56,549 bases of DNA from Planctomycetota bacterium. Lineage in GTDB: Bacteria > Planctomycetota > Phycisphaerae > UBA1845. Positions 46,123-54,515 of the stretch are shown piece by piece (within the stretch, counting starts at the first letter, position 1; every line of letters starts with the position of its first letter). The position numbers and the translations under genes were made by a program. The DNA is taken from contig JAKQDH010000107.1 in the NCBI GenBank assembly GCA_029558835.1, positions 1 through 56,549 on the forward strand. The letters run 5' to 3'. A model generated the notes under the pieces. It saw only the letters and a program-made list of their open reading frames with translations. It made no database searches and was not told where the DNA came from.

Positions 46123-46760
46123 ATGCATGCCACGCGATCGCTTGTAGTGCGTCGCGCGTTTCTGCGGCAGGCCGCCATCACGGTTGGGCGCCGCGGTGAT
46201 GGCGCCGGCCCTGGTTCCCCTCTCGGCGTTGGGTCGTGGCGGCGTGCGTGCCCCGAGCGAGCGGATCAACATGGCGTTTGTCGGCCTGGGGCCTCACGGC
46301 ACCCGACGACTGTTCGGTGCCGAGTGAACCTACTCGCAGGGCGGCTGCTTCGCCCGCCACGAAGCCCAAGTACTGGCCGTGTGCGACGTGCGGCGCGATC
46401 GACGCGAAGCCGCCCTGCAGAAGTGCAACCAGGGCTGCGCCGATAGACTCGGTCAGCCCGGCTACGACGGCGTCAAGGCGTACAACGACTTCCGCGACGT
46501 GCTTTCACGGGAGGATGTGCATGCCGTGTTGCTCGCCCTGCCCTTTCCTTGGGCCGCGCCGATGGCGGTGTTGGCCATGCGCGCAGGCAAGGACGTCGAT
46601 GGCGAGAAGCCCGTGGCCATCACGGTGCGCGAAGGGATTGTGCTGCTCGAGACGGCGCGGCGCTATAGCCGCGTGTTCCAGGCCGGTACCCAGCAACGGT
46701 CCGTGTAGGCCAGCAAGTTCCGCCTGGTCTGCGAACTGGTCAGCAACGGCCGACGTCGCC
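46123..46760 (+). pseudogene. Gfo/Idh/MocA oxidoreductase remnant with Tat signal
   Basis: MHATRSLVVRRAFLRQAAIT has a twin-arginine signal. A frameshift near 46190 leads to INMAFVGLGPHGTRRLFGAE and then an in-frame TGA. The homologous sequence resumes as FARHEAQVLAVCDVRRDRRE, HAVLLALPFPWAAPMAVLAM and AGTQQRS, followed by a TAG. At least three lesions are visible and the C-terminal half is lost. Secreted or membrane-side Gfo/Idh proteins of this form are common in this phylum. Confidence 0.75.
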
Positions 46761-46800
46761 GGCGCCGGTCTGCCCCAGAAGCCGCCTCCTGCTGCTTCCA

Positions 46801-47162
46801 CCCAGATTAGGCTGACGGGCCGGACCCTGGACGAGGCCAGCGAGAACCTGTTCGGCGCGAATCTGGAATGGGTCGGCGATGTTCCGGAGGCGATCTCGAT
46901 CGAAAGGCCGCGGAATCCAACGTTCCGTGGGCCGGGTGGCTGCCCGGCCAGCGGCTATCACTGGCGTCGAGGGGTGCGCCCGGCGGACGAACGGCACGAC
47001 GACGCGGACCCCACGTTCCGCCGGGGCATCGGTTGCACCTGGGGCACCGACCAGTACTGGGAACTCTGTCAGCAGCTCGGGACTCGTCCCCACATCACCG
47101 TCAATGTCGGCACCGGCACGCCGCGCGAGGGGGCGCAATGGGCGGCCTACTGCGCCGAGTGA
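46801..47162 (+). pseudogene. GH51-like arabinofuranosidase N-terminal remnant
   Basis: LTGRTLDEASENLFGANLEW and YWELCQQLGTRPHITVNVGT followed by GTPREGAQWAAYC resemble the start and the conserved (MELCR-like ... TVNFGTGTPEEA-like) block of GH51 alpha-L-arabinofuranosidases. The segment stops before the catalytic acid/base, and no further part follows. Confidence 0.5.
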
Positions 47163-47209
47163 TACCATCGACGCGGCCTGGAAGCGCCGGAGATGGTCTC
47201 ATACCAGGC

Positions 47210-47614
47210 TCACCCGCGCGAGTGCAGCAATTCGCGCAACCGCGTTGTCGTCTGGTCCCGATCCGCCCGGCTGGCCGCCACGTCCAGCGTCAGGGCTTCC
47301 CACGCCTCGACATCCAAGTCCTCCTCCGGCAGCAGTCCATTCTCGCTCAAGAACACCAGGCATGTCGCCAACGCCGTCCGCTTGTTCCCGTCCACGAAGG
47401 GATGGTTGCGGCACAGGTAGAAAAGGTACGCCGCCGCAATCTCCACCGGGTCGATAAACAGCGGTTTCCCCATCATGGCGGCCTGCGGTGCGGCCACCGC
47501 CGATTCCAGCAGGGCCTCCTCGTGCAGACCCGCGCCGCCGCCATGCGCGGCCAGCACCTCCGCGTGAATCGCCTTCACGGCCTCCACCGTGGGATGTGCC
47601 AGCAGCCGTTTCAC
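47210..47614 (-). CDS. Doc/Fic-family toxin
   Basis: A 134-residue protein of the death-on-curing type. The active-site loop HPFVDGNKRTAL (about 69-80) is a full HxFxDGNKR Fic motif, preceded by a helix rich in Ala (EIAAAYLFYLCR). Doc phosphorylates elongation factor Tu in the known P1 system. Its ATG overlaps the stop of the antitoxin gene (ATGA), the usual antitoxin-first arrangement. Length and motif are intact, so the pair may be functional even though the genes around it are decayed. Confidence 0.92.
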   Translation of the reverse strand: MKRLLAHPTVEAVKAIHAEVLAAHGGGAGLHEEALLESAVAAPQAAMMGKPLFIDPVEIAAAYLFYLCRNHPFVDGNKRTALATCLVFLSENGLLPEEDLDVEAWEALTLDVAASRADRDQTTTRLRELLHSRG

Positions 47615-47838
47615 GCCAACCGACGGAACAACTCGGCGTTCCTCTTGATCAGCCGCTTCGCCGTCGCGGCCGCCTGCTCCGGCCGGATGACCGGGCGCAC
47701 CGGGGTCAACACAATCGAGCCGCCTTCATGCACGCTGACGGTCACCTGGTCGCCCACCTTGATGCGCGCCAGATCCATCAGGGCAGCATCGAAGATCAGC
47801 CCCTGCGAATTGCCGATTTTGGTAATGGTCTTCGTCAC
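47611..47838 (-). CDS. AbrB/MazE-type antitoxin
   Basis: A 75-residue protein starting with GTG at 47838. TKIGNSQGLIFDAALMDLAR and KVGDQVTVSV are the swapped-hairpin (SpoVT-AbrB) DNA-binding domain, followed by a C-terminal helix that would block the Doc active site. A good promoter with an overlapping near-palindrome lies upstream, suggesting the usual autorepression by the antitoxin-toxin complex. Confidence 0.88.
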   Translation of the reverse strand: MTKTITKIGNSQGLIFDAALMDLARIKVGDQVTVSVHEGGSIVLTPVRPVIRPEQAAATAKRLIKRNAELFRRLA

Positions 47839-47844
47839 GGCGTA

Positions 47845-47873
47845 AAACTATGTTATACACACCTTGCCGTCAA
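47845..47873 (-). promoter_or_regulatory. toxin-antitoxin promoter
   Basis: On the minus strand TTGACG (47873-47868) and TAGTTT (47850-47845) are 17 bases apart, a few bases before the GTG start. The AT-rich spacer TGTATAACATAGTTTTACG is unlike its GC-rich surroundings and could hold the antitoxin operator. Confidence 0.5.
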
Positions 47874-48090
47874 GCTGCAGCGATAGGCCGGATGCAGGGC
47901 GTGGCAAGTGAAGGCCTCAATGGCCGATTCGCAAAGGACGATGGCTTGGGCGGAACCAGCGGAGGCGGAGAAGAAGCCGGCGTCGTTGCGGGAGCCCGGA
48001 GCCAGGCCGCGCCAGGGCTGAGGGATGGCCTGCCTGCCGAAGCCTCGGCGCAGGGCGGCGCGCTTTGCTCTTGGCCATCGCTGGCCTGGT

Positions 48091-48174
48091 AACCAGATGG
48101 AAGTGATCGACACGCATTGGGCGCCGTTCTACACGATGCACAAGGCGTTGGCGGGCTTGCGCGACGCCCGGCGT
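48091..48174 (+). pseudogene. GH127 fragment
   Basis: The short block HWAPFYTMHKALAGLRDA closely resembles the W-APYYTLHK-AGL motif of GH127/DUF1680 proteins. Nothing before or after it in 47874-48472 continues the match, so it is a stray remnant. Confidence 0.45.
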
Positions 48175-48472
48175 TGGGCTCAGGGAAGGAACCCGGGCGA
48201 AAACCAGGCGAAACGCACTTGCCTTTTGCGCTCGTCCAACGGCACGCTGGCACGGTGCCACTGATGTCCGACAACAATCGCGGCACTCACCGCGCGCCCG
48301 CTGTGGCGACCGACGGGGCGCATGTCGCTTTCATCCGCAGGGTCCGGCGGAAAGAGCCTAACCTGGAAATCTCACCAACGAACCGGCGCAACGATTTTCG
48401 GGCTTGGCCCGCGATCCGCAGCGCCGATCCCCTGGCCAAGTCGCCCGACCCAACCCCCTGAACCGCCCCGCC

Positions 48473-50971
48473 ATGAAACCCCGCCTCCTGTTCACCGCCC
48501 TGCTGCTTGCGACCTTGCCGGCTTTCGCCGCCGAGAGCGTTCCTGCCGCACTCGAACCGGTCCGGCTCCAGGACATCCGGATCCATGGCTTCTGGAAACA
48601 GCAGGCCAAGCGGCTCACGGAGCACTGGCTCCCCCACTGCATCCGCCAGATGGAACAAGGCGGGCGCGGACAGGAATACCTGAATCTCCAGGCCTTGGCC
48701 CGCGTGCAACAAGGCGAGCAGCCGGAATGGAAATACACCGGCGCGCCGTGGAGCGATGCCTACGTCTACAACACCGTCGAGGCGGTCTGCCTGGCGCTGG
48801 CGATCCAGCCCGAAGGCGACGCCGAACTCGCCCGCGCGCAGGCCCGACTTCGCGCCAAGCTCGAGGAGTGGATTCCCACCATCCTCGCCGCGCAGTCGCC
48901 CGACGGCTACATCCATTCCTTCCACACGCTCCGGCAGCAGCCGCGCTACACCCAAGGGGGCGACCACGAGTTCTATGTCATGGGCTACTTCCTCGAGATG
49001 GGCGTGGCGCACTACCGCATGACCGGCGGCAAGGACCGGCGCCTCTACAACGCAGCGGTGAAGTGCGGCGATCATCTGTGGAGCGTGTTTGGCCCGCCGC
49101 CAAAGCGGACCTGGCGCAACGGGCATCCAGGGCTGGAATACGCGCTCTGCCGCCTGGGCCGCTTGGTCAATGAGGTCGAAGGCGCGGGCCGAGGCGACCA
49201 GTACATCCAGCTCGCCCGGCATTTCCTCGACCACCAACACGAGGGCGGCCAACCGGACGAGTACAATCAGTCTGACATGCCGGCGGTCCAGTTGAGCGAG
49301 GCGAAGGGCCACGCGGTGCGCGGCGCGTATTTCTACACCGCGATGACCGACATCGCCCTGCACCAAGGCAACGCGCCTTACCAGCAGGCGGCCGACCGCC
49401 TCTGGACGAACGCCATCCACCGGAAGCACTACCTCACCGGCGGCGTGGGCGCGTCCCACCACGGCGAGGCGTTTGCCGGCGATTACGAGTTGCCCCATGA
49501 GGGTTACTGCGAGTCCTGCGCCGGTTGCGGCCTGAGCTTCTGGGCCGATCGGATGCACCGCCTGCACGCGGACGGCCATTACCGCGATGTCCAGGAACGC
49601 GCGCTCTATAACAACATCCTCGGCGCCGTCGAGCTGAGCGGCACCAACTTCTATTACCAAAACCCGCTGGACGAAAAGCGGGCCAGATACCCGTGGCACG
49701 GCTGCCCGTGCTGCGTCGGCAACATCCCCCGCGCGCTCTTCGCGATCAAGGACCTCATCTATTCCGTGAACCCGGCGCGGACCGAGCTCTACCTCAGCCA
49801 TTATGTCGACAGCGAGGCCGCGCTGCCCGAGATCGGCGGCGCCCCGCTGCGGATTCGCCAGGCCACCCGTTATCCGTGGGACGGCCAGGTGACGGTGACG
49901 TTGCACCCGGCCCGCACGACCGCTTTCACCCTCAAGCTCCGCATCCCGGACCGGACCGAAAGCGAACTCTATTCCGCCACGCCCGATCTCGGCGGCCGAT
50001 TCGCCGTCCGCTTGAACGGCCAGCCCCAGGCCCCCAAGCTCGAGCAGGGCTACATCGCCCTGCGCGCCGAATGGAAGGACGGCGACCGCGTCGAGCTGTC
50101 GTTGCCGATGGCAATCCAGCACGTCACGGCCGACGCCCGAGTGGCTGCTAACGTGGGTCGCGTGGCCCTGCAATACGGGCCGCTGGTCTACAACGTCGAG
50201 TCCGTGGACCTGCCACCGGGCAAGCCCTTACACGCGCTCGCGCTGGCCGCCGAGGCGCCGTTGCGCGCCGAGTGGGACGACGCACTTCTAGGCGGCGTGC
50301 TCGCCATTCGCGGCGCGTTTGCCGACGGCACACCGCTGCAAGCAATCCCGAACTTCACGCGCATGAACCGGTTGCCGCAGCACCAGTCGCAGTGGATTCA
50401 CCTCGCCAACACCTACGACGGCGTCACACAGCGCGTCTATGTCGACGGCCGGCTCGCCAAGTCGCGCCAGCCCGGTTCCCTCGACCTGGCCGACACGCGC
50501 TTGACCCTCGGCAGCGATCCATTTGGCCAGAACCGGCACTTCAAAGGCGCCATCGCCAAACCGGCCATCTTCGACGCCGCGCTCGACGCGGCGAGCGTTG
50601 CCCGGCTTGCCGCCGCCAGGCCCGACACCGCCGCGCTCGGGGTGGAAAGGAAGCCGTTGTTCGCCGGAACCCACTACACGCTCGACGGCTTGGCCCCCGT
50701 GGTCACCCCACACCACATCGGCATCGCCGGCAATGCGCCGTGGACCATGAGCGTCTGGATCAAGGCCGACGCCGGTGCGGCGTCGCCCGACGACTTCGGC
50801 CTGGGCATTCTGGGCTGGGGAAGATCCAGCCGCAACGCGGGGAACTTCCTTTACTACCGGCCCGAGGGCGAAACGGTGTTCGGCTTCTACAGCAATGACG
50901 ACCGGGCGCCCACCGGCGAATCCACCGCCACCCGTTCCATCGTCTGGCTTCCGGAATCAAGGAAATCATGA
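48473..50971 (+). CDS. GH127 beta-L-arabinofuranosidase with LamG-like C-terminus
   Basis: An 832-residue protein from MKPRLLFTALLLATLPAFAA (signal peptide). The GH127 catalytic pattern is complete: EGYCESCAGCG holds the Glu-x-Cys pair and HGCPCCVGN the Cys-Cys pair that bind zinc and form the cysteine nucleophile in the Bifidobacterium enzyme HypBA1. After about residue 615 the normal C-terminus is replaced by LamG-like sequence (WIHLANTYDGVTQRVYVDGR, then a second start at APWTMSVWIKADAG) that ends abruptly after only part of a domain. The stop overlaps the ATG of the next gene as ATGA. It probably removes beta-L-arabinofuranose from arabinan or glycoprotein side chains. Confidence 0.9.
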   Translation: MKPRLLFTALLLATLPAFAAESVPAALEPVRLQDIRIHGFWKQQAKRLTEHWLPHCIRQMEQGGRGQEYLNLQALARVQQGEQPEWKYTGAPWSDAYVYNTVEAVCLALAIQPEGDAELARAQARLRAKLEEWIPTILAAQSPDGYIHSFHTLRQQPRYTQGGDHEFYVMGYFLEMGVAHYRMTGGKDRRLYNAAVKCGDHLWSVFGPPPKRTWRNGHPGLEYALCRLGRLVNEVEGAGRGDQYIQLARHFLDHQHEGGQPDEYNQSDMPAVQLSEAKGHAVRGAYFYTAMTDIALHQGNAPYQQAADRLWTNAIHRKHYLTGGVGASHHGEAFAGDYELPHEGYCESCAGCGLSFWADRMHRLHADGHYRDVQERALYNNILGAVELSGTNFYYQNPLDEKRARYPWHGCPCCVGNIPRALFAIKDLIYSVNPARTELYLSHYVDSEAALPEIGGAPLRIRQATRYPWDGQVTVTLHPARTTAFTLKLRIPDRTESELYSATPDLGGRFAVRLNGQPQAPKLEQGYIALRAEWKDGDRVELSLPMAIQHVTADARVAANVGRVALQYGPLVYNVESVDLPPGKPLHALALAAEAPLRAEWDDALLGGVLAIRGAFADGTPLQAIPNFTRMNRLPQHQSQWIHLANTYDGVTQRVYVDGRLAKSRQPGSLDLADTRLTLGSDPFGQNRHFKGAIAKPAIFDAALDAASVARLAAARPDTAALGVERKPLFAGTHYTLDGLAPVVTPHHIGIAGNAPWTMSVWIKADAGAASPDDFGLGILGWGRSSRNAGNFLYYRPEGETVFGFYSNDDRAPTGESTATRSIVWLPESRKS

Positions 50972-52584
50972 AACCTCCCTCCACCACCCCATCCTCCCAG
51001 GAATCTCCGCGCGCGCATGACCCTCACCCTCCCCAGCCGGAGGCCGCCGCCAGCCGTTGTCACGCACACCCCGAACCACCGGCTCCCAGCGGGGTTTCGC
51101 GCCGCCACTTCATCCAGGGTCTGGGAGCGGCCAGCGCGGCCGCTGGCGCGTTGACCCTCGCGGCCACCCGGGTGCAGGGCGCCTCCGAGCGCGTGCCTGC
51201 CGGGGCCCCGTTTCCCCGCGGGGTCGCTGTGCGGGTCAAACCGGTGCTGGTGTATGATGCGCCGTCGCGCCAACCGCAGACTTCGTGGCGCAGCTACGGG
51301 GGCATCCACACCCTCGAGGCCGCGCGCGCGGAGGCCCGACGCATCGAGCAGGAACTCGCGACGTTGCAGCAGCAGGCCGAGTTCCCGCTCCACGTGCACC
51401 CGGTCGACGTGCTCGATTCCCAGGCCAAGCTCCGCCAATTGGCCGTCGAGGACACGGATGTCTGCGTCCTCTATGCCGCCGGCTACTGCACCGAGTGGCC
51501 GCTCAAGGTGCCGATGATCATGTTCCTCCGCCATCGGTCAGGGCCGTTCTACCTCGGCCTCGAAATCGCGAACTGGCGTTTCCTGCGCCAGAGCGGCGAT
51601 GTTCCTGCCATGCCGGGTTTCGATGCGGACGACCTGGTGGTCGACAGCCAGGCCGAATTGCTCTGGCGGTTGCGGGCGCTTTATGGCGTCAGAAACGCCA
51701 AAGGCACCAAGATGCTCACGATCGGCGGGCTGGCCGCCTACAGTTCCCTCGCCCAAGAGAACGGACCGCGCGTGGCCAAGGAGATGTGGGGCTACGAGTT
51801 CGTCAACGTCACCGACGAGGCGTTCGCCGCCCGGCTCAAAGCGGCGCGGGAAAGCGACGAGGTGCTACGCCACGTCGAGGCGCAAACGGTTGCCCTGCTG
51901 AAGCTGCCGAACGTCACACTCGAAACCGATCGGAAGTTCGTTTTCAATTCGTACCTGGCCCTGCACGTCTGCCGGGAACTGCTCAAGGAGACCGGCGCCA
52001 GCAACTTCGGCTTCGCGCATTGCATGGGCCACGGCCAGATCGCGATGCTGGACACGCCAGCCTGCTTCGTGTTGAGCCTCGCCAACGACGAAGGCTACAC
52101 CGCCTATTGCCATACCGACCTGTCGCATACGATGCCCGGCGTCTTGCTGCGCTGGATCGCGAGCCGGCCCACCTTCGTCTGCAATTCGCACCACCCGCAC
52201 GAGGGGATTCTCCTGGTCGCCCATTGCCAGGCTCCGCGGCGCATGAACGGCCGGGACTATGAACCGGCGACGATCATGACCCACTACGAGTCGGACTACG
52301 GCGCGGCCTGCAAGACCGAATACAGGCAGGACCAGGTCGTCACCGTCATCGTTCCGAATCTCGCCTGCAGCAAGTGGCAGGGCTTCCGCGGCAGGGTGAT
52401 CGGCTCGCCCTCCTACCCGGCCTGCCGCTCGCAGATGGAAATCCTCGTCGACGGTGATTGGCAACGTCTCCAGCGGGAGATGGAAGGCTTTCACACGCAG
52501 GTGGTGTACGGCGACTACTTGCGGGAGGTCGGTTACGCCCTGAGAAAGGCCGGCCCCCAAATCGCCTGGCAGTGCTTCAGTTAA
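50968..52584 (+). CDS. sugar-isomerase-like protein (FucI/AraA group) with Tat signal
   Basis: A 538-residue protein. A proline-rich N-terminus is followed by a twin-arginine signal (SRRHFIQGLGAASAAAGALT, about 43-62). The rest shows the L-fucose/L-arabinose isomerase fold, including WPLKVPMIMFLRH, TIGGLAAYSSLA, a helical middle and the metal-site-like C-terminal half (FGFAHCMGHGQIAML, then CHTDLSHTMPG and HHPHEG). Isomerases of this family normally act in the cytoplasm, so a Tat signal is notable. AAGGA lies just before the ATG, which overlaps the GH127 stop, so the two are coupled. Confidence 0.8.
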   Translation: MKPPSTTPSSQESPRAHDPHPPQPEAAASRCHAHPEPPAPSGVSRRHFIQGLGAASAAAGALTLAATRVQGASERVPAGAPFPRGVAVRVKPVLVYDAPSRQPQTSWRSYGGIHTLEAARAEARRIEQELATLQQQAEFPLHVHPVDVLDSQAKLRQLAVEDTDVCVLYAAGYCTEWPLKVPMIMFLRHRSGPFYLGLEIANWRFLRQSGDVPAMPGFDADDLVVDSQAELLWRLRALYGVRNAKGTKMLTIGGLAAYSSLAQENGPRVAKEMWGYEFVNVTDEAFAARLKAARESDEVLRHVEAQTVALLKLPNVTLETDRKFVFNSYLALHVCRELLKETGASNFGFAHCMGHGQIAMLDTPACFVLSLANDEGYTAYCHTDLSHTMPGVLLRWIASRPTFVCNSHHPHEGILLVAHCQAPRRMNGRDYEPATIMTHYESDYGAACKTEYRQDQVVTVIVPNLACSKWQGFRGRVIGSPSYPACRSQMEILVDGDWQRLQREMEGFHTQVVYGDYLREVGYALRKAGPQIAWQCFS

Positions 52585-52640
52585 ACCGCGCCACGAACCG
52601 GTTGCCTGGCCACACCAAAGCGTCCAACCTCTCTTCGGCC

Positions 52641-54263
52641 ATGACACTGAATCTGCCGCCGCGCCCCGCGACCACTGTCGTGACCCTGCTGTGGATCGTC
52701 TCCGTCCTGCCGCAGCTCGCGGCCGGCGCTTCGACGATGGACCGCCAGGAGCTCGCCCCCGGCGTGACCCGGGTGGCGGTCTCGATTCTCCCCGCCACCG
52801 CACCGGGGATCGTGGGCGCAGCGCCATCTCCCGGTTCCTTGGAACTGACATCGAGCAGCCCCTATCTCACGGAAGGGTTCGCCTGGGCCAAACGGATGGC
52901 GCTGAGCAAGGTGCATCCCGACAACGGCGGCTGCTACCAGGCCGCGCTGCCGGACCGCGGCGGGTATTGCCAGCGGGACTTCGTCCACCAGATCGACGGC
53001 GCAGCCCTCCTCGGCCTGCACCAGGAGAACCTCGCCATGCTCCGGCAGTTCGCCTCGCACCAGACCGAGGCCCGGGGCTGGTTCACGCTCTGGGAGATCA
53101 ACTACGACGGCACGCCCATGGCCTGCGACTACCGTGACGACCAGCATTTCTGGCGGAACACCGCCGGCATGTTCGACCTGATCCATGGCGCGTATCGGCA
53201 GTATCTCTGGACGGCAAACCCCGCCTTGGTCGAGGACCCGGTCCTGCATCGCTTCTACTCCCGCACCGTCAACGAATTCGTCGCGGCGCACGACCGCGAC
53301 GGCAACGGCATCGTCGAGGGCCGGGCGGCAACGGGTTGGGACATCGCCTGTACTTACAATGAGATGCCAGGGATCGTGCTGGCCGAGTCCGCCGACAGCC
53401 TGGGCACGCAGCGGCGGGCCTTCGTCGCCTACGCGAGGTTTCTGCAGGCACGCGGAGACCACGCCGGCGCCGAGGCGTGGGCCGAGAAGGCCGGGCGCTT
53501 GCAGTGCGTCTTCAACGACACCTGGTACGATGGCATGTTGGGCCGCTACCGGATCGGCTTCGACCATCCAGGCCGCCGCCCTGTGGCGGGATTTGGCTAC
53601 GAGACGAGCTGGTTCATCCCCTACACCGGCCTGTGCGAACCGGGCCCCCGCGCAGCGGCCTATCTCGACTTCATCCACCACGCTTTCCAGGCGAAACCCA
53701 GCCCGAACATCGAGGCTTGGACCTACCTGCCCGACGTCTTCTATGCCTGGCACCAGAACGACCGCGGCTGGCGCTACTTCAAGCACGTGCTCGACAGCCG
53801 ATCCGGCTATCCTGAGGTGTCTTTCACGGTGGTCAGTCACATCGCCGCCCGCATCATGGGAATTGAACCCGATGCTCCCCGGCGCGCGATCACCACGCTG
53901 GGGCGGTTGCCGGCCGGGGTCGCGTGGGCGCAGTTGGATCACGTGCCGGTGGGCGCCAATGACATCCTGGTTCGGCACGAGGACGGCAATCGGACAACCA
54001 CGCTGGTGAACAACGCCGGCCCGGACCTCACGTGGGAGGCGCTCTTCCCCGGCGAGCCTGCGGTCCTGCTTGTGGATGACGCGCCGCAGAAGCCGGTCGC
54101 GAAGGCGCTCAATGGAACGCGGGTCAGCGGCGTCACGCTCAACGTCAAGACCGGCCAGCGCCGGGTCGTGAAGATGCCTGAGGCCAAGTCAGGACTGCAT
54201 GCCAATCCGACCCGAAGTCGCGTTGGCCTCCCCGGGACAATCGTTGACTGCCGAACGCGCTGA
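52641..54263 (+). CDS. (alpha/alpha)6-barrel glycosidase, secreted
   Basis: A 540-residue protein from MTLNLPPRPATTVVTLLWIV (signal peptide). The first residues after the signal are followed by an alpha/alpha-barrel (SSPYLTEGFAWAKRMALSK, QRDFVHQIDGAALLGLH, DGNGIVEGRAATGWDIACTY, GFGYETSWFIPYTGLC) that resembles GH63/GH78-type glycosidases, without a family I can name with certainty. It closes with a short beta-sandwich (AWAQLDHVPVGANDILVRHE). Its 3' third is duplicated at 35848-36438. It starts 56 bases after the isomerase gene. Confidence 0.75.
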   Translation: MTLNLPPRPATTVVTLLWIVSVLPQLAAGASTMDRQELAPGVTRVAVSILPATAPGIVGAAPSPGSLELTSSSPYLTEGFAWAKRMALSKVHPDNGGCYQAALPDRGGYCQRDFVHQIDGAALLGLHQENLAMLRQFASHQTEARGWFTLWEINYDGTPMACDYRDDQHFWRNTAGMFDLIHGAYRQYLWTANPALVEDPVLHRFYSRTVNEFVAAHDRDGNGIVEGRAATGWDIACTYNEMPGIVLAESADSLGTQRRAFVAYARFLQARGDHAGAEAWAEKAGRLQCVFNDTWYDGMLGRYRIGFDHPGRRPVAGFGYETSWFIPYTGLCEPGPRAAAYLDFIHHAFQAKPSPNIEAWTYLPDVFYAWHQNDRGWRYFKHVLDSRSGYPEVSFTVVSHIAARIMGIEPDAPRRAITTLGRLPAGVAWAQLDHVPVGANDILVRHEDGNRTTTLVNNAGPDLTWEALFPGEPAVLLVDDAPQKPVAKALNGTRVSGVTLNVKTGQRRVVKMPEAKSGLHANPTRSRVGLPGTIVDCRTR

Positions 54264-54515
54264 GACTAGACTCGCCTCAAGCTAACCGTTCCCCCGCACT
54301 GCGGCGTGCGACGTCACGGTGATGCGTAAGACTTCTCGGGGGGTCTCCATGCCACGCCTCCGTTTGAGGAGCGGAAGACCTGAGGCCGCCGGGATTGGGG
54401 AAAGCCGGTGCCAAGGACGCACGGTTCCCCCGCCTGACGCCCCCCGGGAAGATTGCACCCTCCGTTTCTCCCATGCCACGGCCAGACGCGGCCCGCTCGT
54501 CATTCCCGTCTTCCT

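Noticed and set aside
48287..50173. 628-codon antisense frame opposite the GH127 gene
   Set aside because: The plus strand has the catalytic cysteine motifs; the antisense frame has none.
54264..54515. Group II intron-like or structured RNA in the gap before the last gene
   Set aside because: A few GC-rich stems and a CACGGTTCCCCCG-like string recall intron ends, but no domain V or reverse transcriptase is present.
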